Shown here: positions 4,883-12,365 of the stretch, one piece after another
Numbering within the stretch: position 1 is the stretch's first letter
Layout of the letters: each line of letters opens with the position of its first letter
NCBI GenBank assembly: GCA_002371695.1
Contig: DFGG01000127.1
Span: 9,554-21,918, forward strand
Source: a bacterium UBA3756
GTDB taxonomy: Bacteria; Bacteroidota; Bacteroidia; Bacteroidales; Bacteroidaceae
DNA length: 12,365 bases
Direction: 5' to 3'
The notes under the pieces: generated by a model
What the model saw: the letters and a program-made list of their open reading frames with translations, nothing else
Databases searched by the model: none
Told to the model about the DNA's origin: nothing
Position numbers and translations under genes: made by a program

Positions 4883-7450
4883 CTATTGTATCACCATCTT
4901 TGAAACAGTCACACCATTTCCTTGTATACCAAACATACCTCCTCCCCAATAATATTGATTATTGGCATTATTAGTTAGTGTCTCGATTTCTGCAGCTGAC
5001 AAGATTCGTGTCAGAATGATTGTATCTCCATTTTTGAAACTCGTATTATTATTACTTTGTTGCTCAATCAAATCATTTCCAGAAGTTCCAGAAAGACCTG
5101 TTTGGAAATACCATACATCATTTGTAATAGTCAGCAGAATAGCAAGGGCTGATTCACCTGCTTTGAGTGACTGGGCATATGTTTTAGCATCACTCTGTTT
5201 TGAGACAACTGGTTTAACCCCATCATTATTAAGTGAAATCGAGTTCGACAAGAGATTGGTACCCTCGAGTGTATTACCTTCAACAATACTTAATGGGTTA
5301 TCTGTTGTCCCAGTATCCTCCTTCAAATCATCTTCGGTCACGATGGTGACGCCACGCAGGGTGAAGTTACAACCAGCGAGATACCAGCCTGTGCTATTCA
5401 GTGTAGCGGCCTCGACAGTCGTCTCGATATATCCGTTGGCTGCCAGTGAAGTACGTCCTGCCTCATTGTTGTAGCTATACTGAGTTCCGTCACCGCCACC
5501 GAGGTTGCTGTTGGCCGTACCTGTATAGAGTCTCCACAGATAGCCGTCGTTATCTGCACCGATACCGTATATACGAAGAGTAACGTGACCTGTCTTAGGG
5601 AACTCTTCACCCCGAATATAAGCATAGCTGTCATCGATGCGCTTCGTATCATAATATTGTTTGAGCGGACCAGCCCCTTCTATTTTAAGCGATGTTCCCA
5701 CCATCTCGGGCACTACCTGATCGACCTCTATCTCATGGTAGTCATAATACTCGCCACCATCCTGGGTGTCAGTCGTGGTTGTAGGTTCAACGATGTCGTA
5801 TTTAACTACTTCATAAGCCTCTTCCGGCTCAGCCTTGAGGCCCATCGCGTCGCTGCCTGGATAGACGGCACTGGGTGCTGCATAGTCCCAGCAGTCTTTC
5901 ATATTCTGCACATAGTCTGAGAAATCAGCGTAAGCCTCATCGATGGGAGTGCGCTCAGTGGCCCAAGGTGTGCCAAGGGGCACGAGCAGGCAACGGGGGA
6001 TGTAGCCCGTGCTACCCTCTTCGTTGCCAAACACCTGATTGAGCTTCTTGGTCTCCTTGCCGAACTCCACCCAGATGGGGATCTGGTTGATGGAACTGTA
6101 GGCACCACTGCCCTTCAGTGTAAACTCTACTGGGGCGGCAGTATCAGACTTTGATCCTGGAGCCAGCTGCTGATCGGTCACGGTATTTATCATCGTGAGA
6201 TAGTCGAAATCGCCTTCAAAGAGTCCGTTCAGCTCACCCTTCTGTGCAAAGGAAAGCGGCAGGGTGCCACCTGCTGCCAGCACGGCAATGTTGTTTTCAT
6301 AGCCGATAGCAGTTTTCACCGTAGGATCTGGCTCCTCAGTCTTTGTAACCTTAGCACCCTCCTTGTGAGTGATTTTTACCGTGGTCGTTTCAACCTTTGT
6401 ATGCTCCCAGACCTTGGCGTCGAACACAAGGTCGTTGAAGTCGATATCGGTGTGGCCGGAGCTACCAAGGTCTTCGCACAGTACGCGGCCCTGCTTAAGC
6501 AGCTTTTTGGTCTTGTAGCTTTCGGTGGTTGTCTCGGTGATGATTGTCTCTCTGTACTTCAGATCCACAACGGTCACCTTGGGCTTCGTACTCTCAACCG
6601 GTGGTGTGATGGTCTCGCCTTCGCGGGGCACGATCTTGAAAATCCAGTCATCGCAATAGGTGACGGAGTCGTTGTTCAGCTTCTGATCTCCGTTGTCACT
6701 CTTCTCGCCAAACATGGCCAGTCCCACGTACCATCCGTCGACAGCTGTGCCGTCATCGGCCGTGCCTGTGACGTGCGCCAGCTTGAACAGGTTGTGCGTC
6801 TCGCTGCTCCAACTCGACTTATACTTGAAGTCGAGGGCCGATCCATTCTGTACATAAACGATGTCCCACGGACCTCCGCCATTGGCGTTGAAGTCGGAGA
6901 TGTGGTCGTAGGTAGTGCCGTCGCCCACCTCGAGATAGTCCATTGTTGCCGTTTTGGTGAAGTCATCCCGGTAGTAGTTGGATGTAGCGCCGGGATTATT
7001 ATTCATATAGTTCTGGTCATAGTGGTTCCAGTAGACATTGTACACCTGTGACGCCTGGCCATAGACGTACTGCAGATAGTAGTTTTTGATGTCGGCACCA
7101 GCCGTGTAGCCGGGATTGTTCTTGAACCACCACTCCACGTATTGCCTCTCGCCTGACGTGATGGAGGCCGGCTTATTGTTAATGATGGCCACCAACGTGG
7201 CGTTTTTGGCATCATTGTCCCAATCATCCTCCTTCAACACCGTACGCGTCCTGGTTGTACCCGTGGTACCGAAGCCCCAGGTGTGGTTCTTGTTGGGCAT
7301 ACCGAAGGCCTCAACGAAGGTCTCCTCATAGGCTTTGGCTTTCTGGTCGAGCGTGGAGCCAGAGTACATGTCTTCATCATGGCATCCCGTCAGCATCAAA
7401 GTAGCGGCGAGAGCCAGCATTCCTTGAATCAAATACTTCTTCATTGTCAT
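4883..7450 (-). CDS. LruC/DUF4842-type domain lipoprotein with extra C-terminal modules, 855 aa
   Basis: Lipobox LTGC with Cys23 follows a short hydrophobic signal. The N-terminal motif PNKNHTWGFG (52-61) matches the paralogue at 2729-4558. Domain signatures follow in the same order: YCDDWIFKI (265-273), RVLCEDLG (322-329), TDIDFNDLVFDAKV (334-347), VLAAGGTLPLSF (390-401) and IPRCLLVP...ERTPIDEAYADFSDYV (484-514). After this come two extra segments absent from the paralogues: about 575-705, ending NFTLRGVTIV, and about 730-855, ending GNGVTVSKMVIQ. Their similar endings suggest two jelly-roll, carbohydrate-binding-like modules; this is inference. The last module is encoded by clearly more AT-rich DNA. 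Two starts are possible, ATG 7450 or ATG 7444; the latter gives MKKYLI, matching the paralogue. Probable surface protein, ligand unknown. Confidence 0.88.
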   Translation of the reverse strand: MTMKKYLIQGMLALAATLMLTGCHDEDMYSGSTLDQKAKAYEETFVEAFGMPNKNHTWGFGTTGTTRTRTVLKEDDWDNDAKNATLVAIINNKPASITSGERQYVEWWFKNNPGYTAGADIKNYYLQYVYGQASQVYNVYWNHYDQNYMNNNPGATSNYYRDDFTKTATMDYLEVGDGTTYDHISDFNANGGGPWDIVYVQNGSALDFKYKSSWSSETHNLFKLAHVTGTADDGTAVDGWYVGLAMFGEKSDNGDQKLNNDSVTYCDDWIFKIVPREGETITPPVESTKPKVTVVDLKYRETIITETTTESYKTKKLLKQGRVLCEDLGSSGHTDIDFNDLVFDAKVWEHTKVETTTVKITHKEGAKVTKTEEPDPTVKTAIGYENNIAVLAAGGTLPLSFAQKGELNGLFEGDFDYLTMINTVTDQQLAPGSKSDTAAPVEFTLKGSGAYSSINQIPIWVEFGKETKKLNQVFGNEEGSTGYIPRCLLVPLGTPWATERTPIDEAYADFSDYVQNMKDCWDYAAPSAVYPGSDAMGLKAEPEEAYEVVKYDIVEPTTTTDTQDGGEYYDYHEIEVDQVVPEMVGTSLKIEGAGPLKQYYDTKRIDDSYAYIRGEEFPKTGHVTLRIYGIGADNDGYLWRLYTGTANSNLGGGDGTQYSYNNEAGRTSLAANGYIETTVEAATLNSTGWYLAGCNFTLRGVTIVTEDDLKEDTGTTDNPLSIVEGNTLEGTNLLSNSISLNNDGVKPVVSKQSDAKTYAQSLKAGESALAILLTITNDVWYFQTGLSGTSGNDLIEQQSNNNTSFKNGDTIILTRILSAAEIETLTNNANNQYYWGGGMFGIQGNGVTVSKMVIQ

Positions 7451-7463
7451 AAGATCTTTAATT

Positions 7464-7498
7464 GTTACGTAACTTAATATACCTAAAATCGATTCGAT
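7464..7498. promoter_or_regulatory. Two palindromes in the leader of the 855-aa lipoprotein gene
   Basis: GTTACGTAAC (7464-7473) is a perfect 10-bp palindrome in the 5' untranslated leader. ATCGATTCGAT (7488-7498) is a perfect odd palindrome at the expected transcription start. Either could be an operator; neither recurs in the window. Confidence 0.3.
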
Positions 7499-7502
7499 GG
7501 TG

Positions 7503-7534
7503 CAAAATTAGTATAAATTTCGCAAACTTGCAAC
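7503..7534 (-). promoter_or_regulatory. Promoter of the 855-aa lipoprotein gene
   Basis: Minus strand GTTG (7534-7531; one mismatch), 20 nt, TAATTTTG (7510-7503), which matches TAnnTTTG. The leader to the start codon is about 50 nt. Confidence 0.7.
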
Positions 7535-7596
7535 ACTTCTTTGGTTAAAATCTGTAAAACACGGTAAAAAATGCTATACTTATACGGATTATTTTG

Positions 7597-7604
7597 TAAT
7601 TTTG
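7597..7604 (+). promoter_or_regulatory. -7 element of the divergent 451-aa lipoprotein gene
   Basis: TAATTTTG matches TAnnTTTG and lies 33 bp upstream of the ATG at 7638. No TTTG is found at the expected -33 distance (about 7573), so this promoter may need an activator. The two divergent promoters share a 187-bp intergenic region. Confidence 0.55.
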
Positions 7605-7637
7605 GCACCGAAATATAACGAATTAACAATTAAGACG

Positions 7638-8993
7638 ATGCACAACGTAAGCAAACTCTTCGTCGGAGGATTCGTCCTCTGCACACTCTTGGCCACCTCT
7701 TCGTGCCACAGATTCAGGTTCGACCCGGATGCCTATCAGCAGATCATGGAAATAGAGTCGATAGTCGATTCCGTGGACCAATATCACAACTGGCAACTGG
7801 GCGGAACACACCAGTATACCGTCACAGCCCCGAAGGGCATCGGTGCCGTGAAGATGTACGTGCTGTCGGAAAATCCCCTCCGCACCGATGAGCCTGTCAT
7901 CATGGCCCAGGCAGACATCAGCGATGGGGATGTGAAGAAGATAGGCACGTACCTGACCAACGACATCACACGACTGTACGTAGCCTTTCGCAATAGAGAA
8001 GGCACCTACACCGTCACCAGCTTCTTCACCAACAACCTGAAGCCGGAGTTTTACAACTTCCTTGCCAAAAATGTGGAACTGACGAACATCAACAAGCTGC
8101 AGACAATGACCTACCTCTTCGAAGAGGAATGCCCCGTGCCAGGCGACTACGACTACAACGACGTGGTGCTGCGTATCTCGCAGGAGCCAGTCGGCAATCG
8201 GCAGATAGACCTCCACGTGACGCTCTCTGCCGTCGGAGGTACCAAGCAGATGGCAGGAGGTATCCGACTGATGGGTTACAACTACAACAGCGTGGAAAGT
8301 ATCACTACCGACAATGGCGACTCCTTCAACAAGGGCGGTACAAAGAGTGACAAGCCTATCGAGACTTACCAAGTGTGGCCCGACGAGAATCTGCTGCAGC
8401 AGAGCCGTGACAACGAGCCTCTCATCGCCATCTTTGAGGATGCCCACTGGGCCCTGTCAGACGATGAAGATGTCACGTCTATCGTAAGCGGAGAGAAACG
8501 CAAATACTACAATACGGTGAAGGCAAGTAGCAATACAGAGAAGGAAGAGTCGGACTCTGAGTCCAAGACACCTTCTGTCGAGACATCGAAGACGCTGCCC
8601 GAGCGCACCGTCACTTATCATATATTATTCAAGGAGGGTACTGACATCTCCGACTTCTCGCTGGGCAAGCTCGACCCCTTCATCGTAGAGTCGTATATGG
8701 ATAGCCGATGGGAGATTCACGGCTATCGCCAGCGCCATGCACAGGTGCTGTTTGAGTATACAATGACAGACGTTAGGGCACTGCCGTGGGCACTCATTAT
8801 CCCAGACGGCGACTTCCGCTATCCCGTCGAAGGGCGACACATCGGCTTCGGCAAGCACGATGTCAACGGCAAGGATGCAGGTCTCTTCGGACCATACGCC
8901 GAGCCAGGCCATTCATTTGGCCAGTGGGCGTTCAACATGAATCAATCTACTGACTGGTATCTGCACCTGTTCAACGAGAATGAGGCCTATTGA
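7638..8993 (+). CDS. LruC/DUF4842-like domain lipoprotein, 451 aa, divergent paralogue
   Basis: The start is the ATG at 7638. An upstream in-frame TTG at 7602 is rejected because it overlaps the -7 box and spoils the signal sequence. MHNVSKLFVGGFVLCTLL leads to lipobox ATSSC with Cys23. A shortened version of the family N-terminal motif appears as YHNWQLG (49-55). The signature block is present: TYLFEEEC (158-165), GDYDYNDVVLRI (169-180), LSAVGG (196-201) and a closing block RALPWALIIPDGDFRYP (380-396) followed by GHSFGQWAF (424-432). A Ser/Glu/Lys-rich linker (about 297-324) splits the C-terminal half. The DWI motif of the two other paralogues is missing. Lipid-anchored envelope protein of unknown function. 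The gene ends in a terminator hairpin whose loop contains the stop codon. Confidence 0.87.
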   Translation: MHNVSKLFVGGFVLCTLLATSSCHRFRFDPDAYQQIMEIESIVDSVDQYHNWQLGGTHQYTVTAPKGIGAVKMYVLSENPLRTDEPVIMAQADISDGDVKKIGTYLTNDITRLYVAFRNREGTYTVTSFFTNNLKPEFYNFLAKNVELTNINKLQTMTYLFEEECPVPGDYDYNDVVLRISQEPVGNRQIDLHVTLSAVGGTKQMAGGIRLMGYNYNSVESITTDNGDSFNKGGTKSDKPIETYQVWPDENLLQQSRDNEPLIAIFEDAHWALSDDEDVTSIVSGEKRKYYNTVKASSNTEKEESDSESKTPSVETSKTLPERTVTYHILFKEGTDISDFSLGKLDPFIVESYMDSRWEIHGYRQRHAQVLFEYTMTDVRALPWALIIPDGDFRYPVEGRHIGFGKHDVNGKDAGLFGPYAEPGHSFGQWAFNMNQSTDWYLHLFNENEAY

Positions 8994-9007
8994 GGCCTCA
9001 TTTTTTT
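8979..9007 (+). terminator. Rho-independent terminator overlapping the stop codon
   Basis: AATGAGGCC (8979-8987) pairs perfectly with GGCCTCATT (8994-9002), nine pairs with loop TATTGA, followed by T to 9007. The TGA stop (8991-8993) is in the loop. The T run overlaps the stop codon of the convergent gene (9006-9008). On the minus strand no T run follows, so it should act one way only. Confidence 0.9.
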
Positions 9008-10802
9008 ATCGTATGGTATAGCTAATCTTGTTATTCTTGGCCGTACCGTTGACGGTGAGGACGATGCGGAACATCCGGGGGCCCCACATTCCTTGCAGCA
9101 GGGGATCGAGCTGACGGCTGATATCCTCGACGGAGGCAGAGAGCTGACGACTGTCGAACTGGAGCGAATGCCGGCCTAATCGCACAGCACTGCCGTCGGC
9201 CTGTGAGATTTCGGGCTTGATGGTGGTGATCAGCATCAGACGGACAGGCTCGCGACAGTCGCTGAGTTGGTAATCCTCCGTGACGGAAATGGCCGATTTC
9301 ATCGCCTTGACGGTGCGCTTCCACGACTTCACGGCAGCATCCGACGGATAGGCACCGGCGATGTCGAGCGTGAGCTGTCCCTGCTTGTGAGCCACCACCT
9401 TGGCAGCATACTGCCTGCCGTCCTTCTCGTCCAGGCCGTTGATCTGAGGCAGGTTATGATACTGCGACTGCATGGTCCAGATGGTATAGCGGTCCTTGGA
9501 GAAGGTCTTGGCCGTATATTCGCCCACGCCAGGGTCAATGAACAGGGGCATGAACGCGCCGTCATGCTGGGTATAGACGACGAACGACCCCACGTCATTG
9601 TGGTTGTGGCTCTCGTCGTTGTGGCCTCCCTTCATGGCAACAAAGAGGTTGCCGCGACGGGCTGTCATGATCTGCAGGTCAGGGAGCCACACATCTCTTA
9701 ACAGTGGTTCGGTGGGATTTTCTGCGATGAAATCGCGGATATTTCTCAGGAAGAGCAGCTCGCGCCCGAGTGTGGGGAAGTTGCCGCTCTTGTCGTAAAG
9801 GGCAGCAGGATTCTCCTGTATCTGGCGCTCGCGTCCCAGCCAGGCGCCGAACTCCCTCATGGTCTTGTCGCCGAGCCAGCGTCCGAAGGGATACACGATG
9901 TTCACCTGTTGCACGGCCCTGTTCTCGTGGGCATCGGCAAAGTTGATGCAATAGCCGCCACCAATATATGTGCGATAGGCATAGGCAGCCATCTGCCTCG
10001 TCTTAGGACCGGCCTCCAGGTCGAGCAGGCGCATCACCTCGAACATCGAGGCAGCGGCACGGTCCCAGTAGCCAGGTCCTTCGTCGCAACCACCATCCTC
10101 AGGATAGGCATCGACGAACGCCTTCGTAGCCTGCTTGATCTGCTGGATGGCCTGAGCCTTGCGGGCCTCATCCTTCTCACAGATCAGCACACAGGTGAGC
10201 CAGTTGGAACAGATCCAGGGGTTCCAGTTCATGGCAGCCTTCTTCCACCAGTAGTCCTTGGCGAGAGCAGGCTTGAGGATGCGCCGCTCTATCTCACGGT
10301 CAACCCGCTGGCAAATATCCTTCGAAAACTGGTCCAGCTGGGGTTGCAACATATAGCGCGTCCAGGCGATGAGACTGGCTGTCTCGGCATTGAAGAGGTC
10401 TACCTCCTGCAGCTCCGGCAGAGGGATGCGCTTGTTGTAGTGAGCAGGGATGCCCCACCAGGTCTCCTCGCAAAAACTGCCCATTCCATCGATAATATCC
10501 GGCAGGAAGCGGCCTTTGTTCTCCATGATTTCCGCCATCACGATGGCTGCCAGGTGGCGACGCTTCCCGAAACAGACAGCCTCGTAGTTCACACGATTGC
10601 CGCTGATCTTGTTTTCGGCAAACACCGTCCAGGGCAACACCGTCCAAGGCTTGCCCAAGTACTGTTCACCATACTGGATATAGCTCTGCCGCATGGTCTC
10701 CGGGATAGAGTCGCGCCAGAAAGAATCGCCTGCCTGCGGCAGCAGACCAGCTTGAAGAGAGAGGGCCGAGAAGAGTCCGAATAATAGGAACAATCGTTTC
10801 AT
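9006..10802 (-). CDS. Secreted heparinase II/III-family protein (polysaccharide lyase-like), 598 aa
   Basis: The start at 10802 gives MKRLFLLFGLFSALSLQAG, a clean signal peptide with likely cleavage after LQA. A longer reading frame to 10832 would bury it and cover part of the promoter. The N-terminal two thirds are helical with WWGIPAHYN (115-123) and EDGGCDEGPGYWDRA (235-249), as in the alpha/alpha toroid of this superfamily. GGHNDESHNHNDVGSF (392-407) is the hallmark His/Asn motif at the start of the C-terminal beta-sandwich. Families with this fold cleave uronic-acid polysaccharides such as heparin, alginate or related chains by beta-elimination. The substrate here cannot be told from sequence. 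Likely periplasmic. It diverges from an arabinofuranosidase, which suggests plant or mucin-type glycan use. Length is normal for the family. Confidence 0.88.
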   Translation of the reverse strand: MKRLFLLFGLFSALSLQAGLLPQAGDSFWRDSIPETMRQSYIQYGEQYLGKPWTVLPWTVFAENKISGNRVNYEAVCFGKRRHLAAIVMAEIMENKGRFLPDIIDGMGSFCEETWWGIPAHYNKRIPLPELQEVDLFNAETASLIAWTRYMLQPQLDQFSKDICQRVDREIERRILKPALAKDYWWKKAAMNWNPWICSNWLTCVLICEKDEARKAQAIQQIKQATKAFVDAYPEDGGCDEGPGYWDRAAASMFEVMRLLDLEAGPKTRQMAAYAYRTYIGGGYCINFADAHENRAVQQVNIVYPFGRWLGDKTMREFGAWLGRERQIQENPAALYDKSGNFPTLGRELLFLRNIRDFIAENPTEPLLRDVWLPDLQIMTARRGNLFVAMKGGHNDESHNHNDVGSFVVYTQHDGAFMPLFIDPGVGEYTAKTFSKDRYTIWTMQSQYHNLPQINGLDEKDGRQYAAKVVAHKQGQLTLDIAGAYPSDAAVKSWKRTVKAMKSAISVTEDYQLSDCREPVRLMLITTIKPEISQADGSAVRLGRHSLQFDSRQLSASVEDISRQLDPLLQGMWGPRMFRIVLTVNGTAKNNKISYTIR

Positions 10803-10829
10803 GTGAGCGTAGTTACTGGTTTTTGGTGG

Positions 10830-10861
10830 CAAATATACACTTTTTCTGCAAATTATACAAG
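10830..10861 (-). promoter_or_regulatory. Promoter of the heparinase II/III-like gene
   Basis: Minus strand CTTG (10861-10858), 20 nt, TATATTTG (10837-10830). The leader is about 22 nt. Its -33 box falls where the -33 box of the divergent gene is also expected. Confidence 0.7.
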
Positions 10862-10880
10862 CAATTCAGAAAATAATTTG

Positions 10881-10888
10881 TATCTTTG
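10881..10888 (+). promoter_or_regulatory. -7 element of the GH51 arabinofuranosidase gene
   Basis: TATCTTTG matches TAnnTTTG and lies 32 bp upstream of the ATG. The expected -33 site (about 10857-10860) reads ACAA and is not consensus; it coincides with the -33 site of the divergent promoter. Confidence 0.65.
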
Positions 10889-10920
10889 CGCCACAAATTC
10901 ATTTAAACACCTATAACTAT

Positions 10921-12365
10921 ATGTTCAGACAACTGACACTCGCTGCCCTACTGACGGCAGCCACGACGGGCGCCAATGCCCAGAAGCCGATGACAGCCCC
11001 CCAGGGCGGCAAGGCTATCAGCGACGAATTGATCGGCATCTTCTTCGAGGACATCAGCAGCTCTGCTGACGGAGGCCTCTATGCTGATCTGGTACAAAAC
11101 GGCTCTTTCGAGTTCAGTCCCACCGAGCACGACGGATGGGGCCCCGGGACGGCCTGGCAAATGATACGCCCGGGCCACTCTCTGGGATATCTGGAGCCCC
11201 GCATGGACAACGGCATCCATCCCAACAACCCCACTTACATGCGCCTGCACATCGAGCGTGCCAAAGAGTTCTATGACTATCAGGGCTGGAAAGGATTCGG
11301 CATCCAGAACAACGGCTTCGACGGCATCTCCGTCAAGGCTGGCGAGAAGTACGACTTCTCGGCTTTCGTGCGCAACCATGGCGATGCCAAGCAGATGCGC
11401 GTGGCACTCGTAGAGCCGAAGGGCTGGGGCAAGGATCCTAAGCTGCTGGCCGAAGCCACCATCACCCTACCCCCCTCTACCTCCCCCCAGGGGGGAGAGA
11501 ATCCGGGGGCATGGAAGAAATACGAGGCTGTGCTCACCCCCGACTCTACCAGTCAGAAGGCAGCCCTGCAGATACTCATGCTGAACACGGGAGAGGCTGA
11601 CATCGACATGGTGTCGCTGATGCCCGAGGACACCTACAAGGGGCACGGCCTTCGCAAGGACCTGACCCAGGCACTGGCCGACCTGCAGCCCAAGTTCCTG
11701 CGCTTCCCCGGCGGTTGCGTGGTACATGGCGGCGGCGACGGCTTCTGGAACACTTACCGCTGGAAGAACACCATCGGCCCGAAGGAGCAGCGCAAAGGTC
11801 AGAAGAACACCTGGGGCTACCACCAGTCGATGGGTCTGGGCTACTATGAGTACTTCCAGCTCTGCGAAGACCTCGGCATGAAGCCCCTGCCCATTCTGCC
11901 CTGCGGCGTCAGCTGCCAAGGTGCTAATGGCGGCTGGGGCATGAAGGACCAGGCTCAGGAGGCATGGCCGATGGAGGATATGGACGTGTGGGTACAGGAT
12001 GTCCTCGACCTCATCGAGTGGGCCAACGGCGACCCCGCCACCTCCAAGTGGGCCAAGATGCGTGCCGATGCCGGACACCCGAAACCCTTCGGACTGACCA
12101 TGGTCGGAATAGGCAACGAAGAGCGTATCTCGCCGGAGTTTTCTGCGCGCTTCAAGTATATCTACGAGCGGGTGACGAAGGCTCATCCCGAAATTACCAT
12201 CGTGGGTACGGCTGGTGTCGACTCCCATCCCTACTCTAAGCTCGACTGGGCCAATGGCTGGCGAGTGGCCGACGAACTGGGACTGCCCCTGCTCGACGAG
12301 CACTACTATGAGCCACGCGACTACTTCCTGAAGAGCCGTCAGTACGACAGTTATCCGCGTGATCG
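10921..12365 (+). CDS. Alpha-L-arabinofuranosidase, GH51 (3' end beyond window)
   Basis: The start at 10921 gives MFRQLTLAALLTAATTGANA, a signal peptide with cleavage likely before Gln21. The frame is open to the window end, 481 codons. IGIFFEDISSSADGGLYADL (about 38-57) is the GH51 N-terminal strand. A beta-sandwich of CBM4/9 type spans roughly residues 110-215. LRFPGGCVVHGG starts at about residue 260, and Asn399-Glu400 in VGIGNEE is the conserved Asn-Glu with the catalytic acid/base. The nucleophile Glu should lie beyond the window. The enzyme removes terminal arabinofuranose from arabinan, arabinoxylan or arabinogalactan, here probably in the periplasm. A proline/glycine-rich insert at residues 184-196 is encoded by a C6/G6 palindrome and looks like an inserted repeat. 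Family call very sure. Confidence 0.95.
   Translation, partial: MFRQLTLAALLTAATTGANAQKPMTAPQGGKAISDELIGIFFEDISSSADGGLYADLVQNGSFEFSPTEHDGWGPGTAWQMIRPGHSLGYLEPRMDNGIHPNNPTYMRLHIERAKEFYDYQGWKGFGIQNNGFDGISVKAGEKYDFSAFVRNHGDAKQMRVALVEPKGWGKDPKLLAEATITLPPSTSPQGGENPGAWKKYEAVLTPDSTSQKAALQILMLNTGEADIDMVSLMPEDTYKGHGLRKDLTQALADLQPKFLRFPGGCVVHGGGDGFWNTYRWKNTIGPKEQRKGQKNTWGYHQSMGLGYYEYFQLCEDLGMKPLPILPCGVSCQGANGGWGMKDQAQEAWPMEDMDVWVQDVLDLIEWANGDPATSKWAKMRADAGHPKPFGLTMVGIGNEERISPEFSARFKYIYERVTKAHPEITIVGTAGVDSHPYSKLDWANGWRVADELGLPLLDEHYYEPRDYFLKSRQYDSYPRD
11471..11510. repeat. G/C-tract palindromic repeat read in frame inside the GH51 gene
   Basis: CTCCCCCCAGGGGGGAG (11481-11497) is a perfect palindrome around a central A, with C and G tracts on both sides. 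It encodes PPSTSPQGGENPG between a beta-strand (ATITL) and WKKYEAVL. Its make-up is unlike the rest of the gene. It resembles the C-rich/G-rich hairpin at 2603-2621. Confidence 0.75.

Noticed and set aside
7602..7637. Upstream TTG start extending the 451-aa lipoprotein by 12 residues
   Set aside because: It falls inside the -7 promoter element and places hydrophilic residues before a clean lipoprotein signal that begins at ATG 7638.
9909..10784. Long open frame on the plus strand opposite the heparinase-like gene (also those at 11467-12303 minus, 7623-8447 minus, 3857-4591 plus and 6365-7051 plus)
   Set aside because: Each lies wholly within a well-supported gene on the other strand, lacks family motifs, and is explained by codon-composition mirroring.
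10803..10832. Upstream start extending the heparinase-like protein by 10 residues
   Set aside because: It overlaps the -7 box and hides a normal signal peptide that begins at 10802.
1..12365. tRNA, rRNA or known riboswitch
   Set aside because: I scanned the intergenic regions for cloverleaf signatures and conserved riboswitch motifs by eye and saw none; a covariance-model search would be needed to be certain.

Overview
The window looks like a chromosomal segment from a Bacteroidales bacterium, most likely of the Prevotella group. Almost every transcription unit has a promoter of the Bacteroidetes sigma type (a -33 TTTG-like element, 20 bp, then -7 TAnnTTTG). Translation starts are A-rich and lack Shine-Dalgarno sequences. 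There are several lipoproteins with clear lipoboxes, and the mix of polysaccharide-acting enzymes and dispersed palindromic repeats fits that group. The genus is an inference; there is no rRNA gene to confirm it.

Layout. At 1-1151 (minus, cut by the window edge) is a fused SpmA/SpmB-type membrane protein. At 1152-1566 is a repeat-rich intergenic region of alternating hairpins, two of which are exact 54-bp copies. At 1567-2490 (plus) is an Rpn-family PD-(D/E)XK nuclease gene. A 34-bp repeat unit occurs upstream of it (1208-1241) and, perfectly inverted, just after it (2500-2533). At 2729-4558 and 4883-7450 (both minus) are two lipoproteins, each with its own promoter and terminator. At 7638-8993 (plus, divergent) is a third lipoprotein. 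All three share a C-terminal domain of the LruC/DUF4842 type with an Asp-rich D-x-D-x-N-D signature, so this is a paralogous cell-surface cluster. At 9006-10802 (minus) is a secreted heparinase II/III-like enzyme. From 10921 to the window end (plus, incomplete) is a secreted GH51 alpha-L-arabinofuranosidase, divergent from the lyase-like gene across a 118-bp shared control region.

How they may work together. The last two genes are a plausible co-regulated pair for plant or host polysaccharide breakdown. The three LruC-like lipoproteins are probably outer-membrane or surface proteins of unknown ligand; their separate promoters argue against one operon. The Rpn gene with its bracketing repeats is the most mobile-looking part.

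A recurring theme is repeat DNA placed inside functional sequence: an octamer tandem inside the SpmA/B gene, a 24-bp tandem inside the Rpn gene, a C6/G6 palindrome read in frame inside the arabinofuranosidase, and a dispersed repeat that supplies the -33 box of the SpmA/B promoter.
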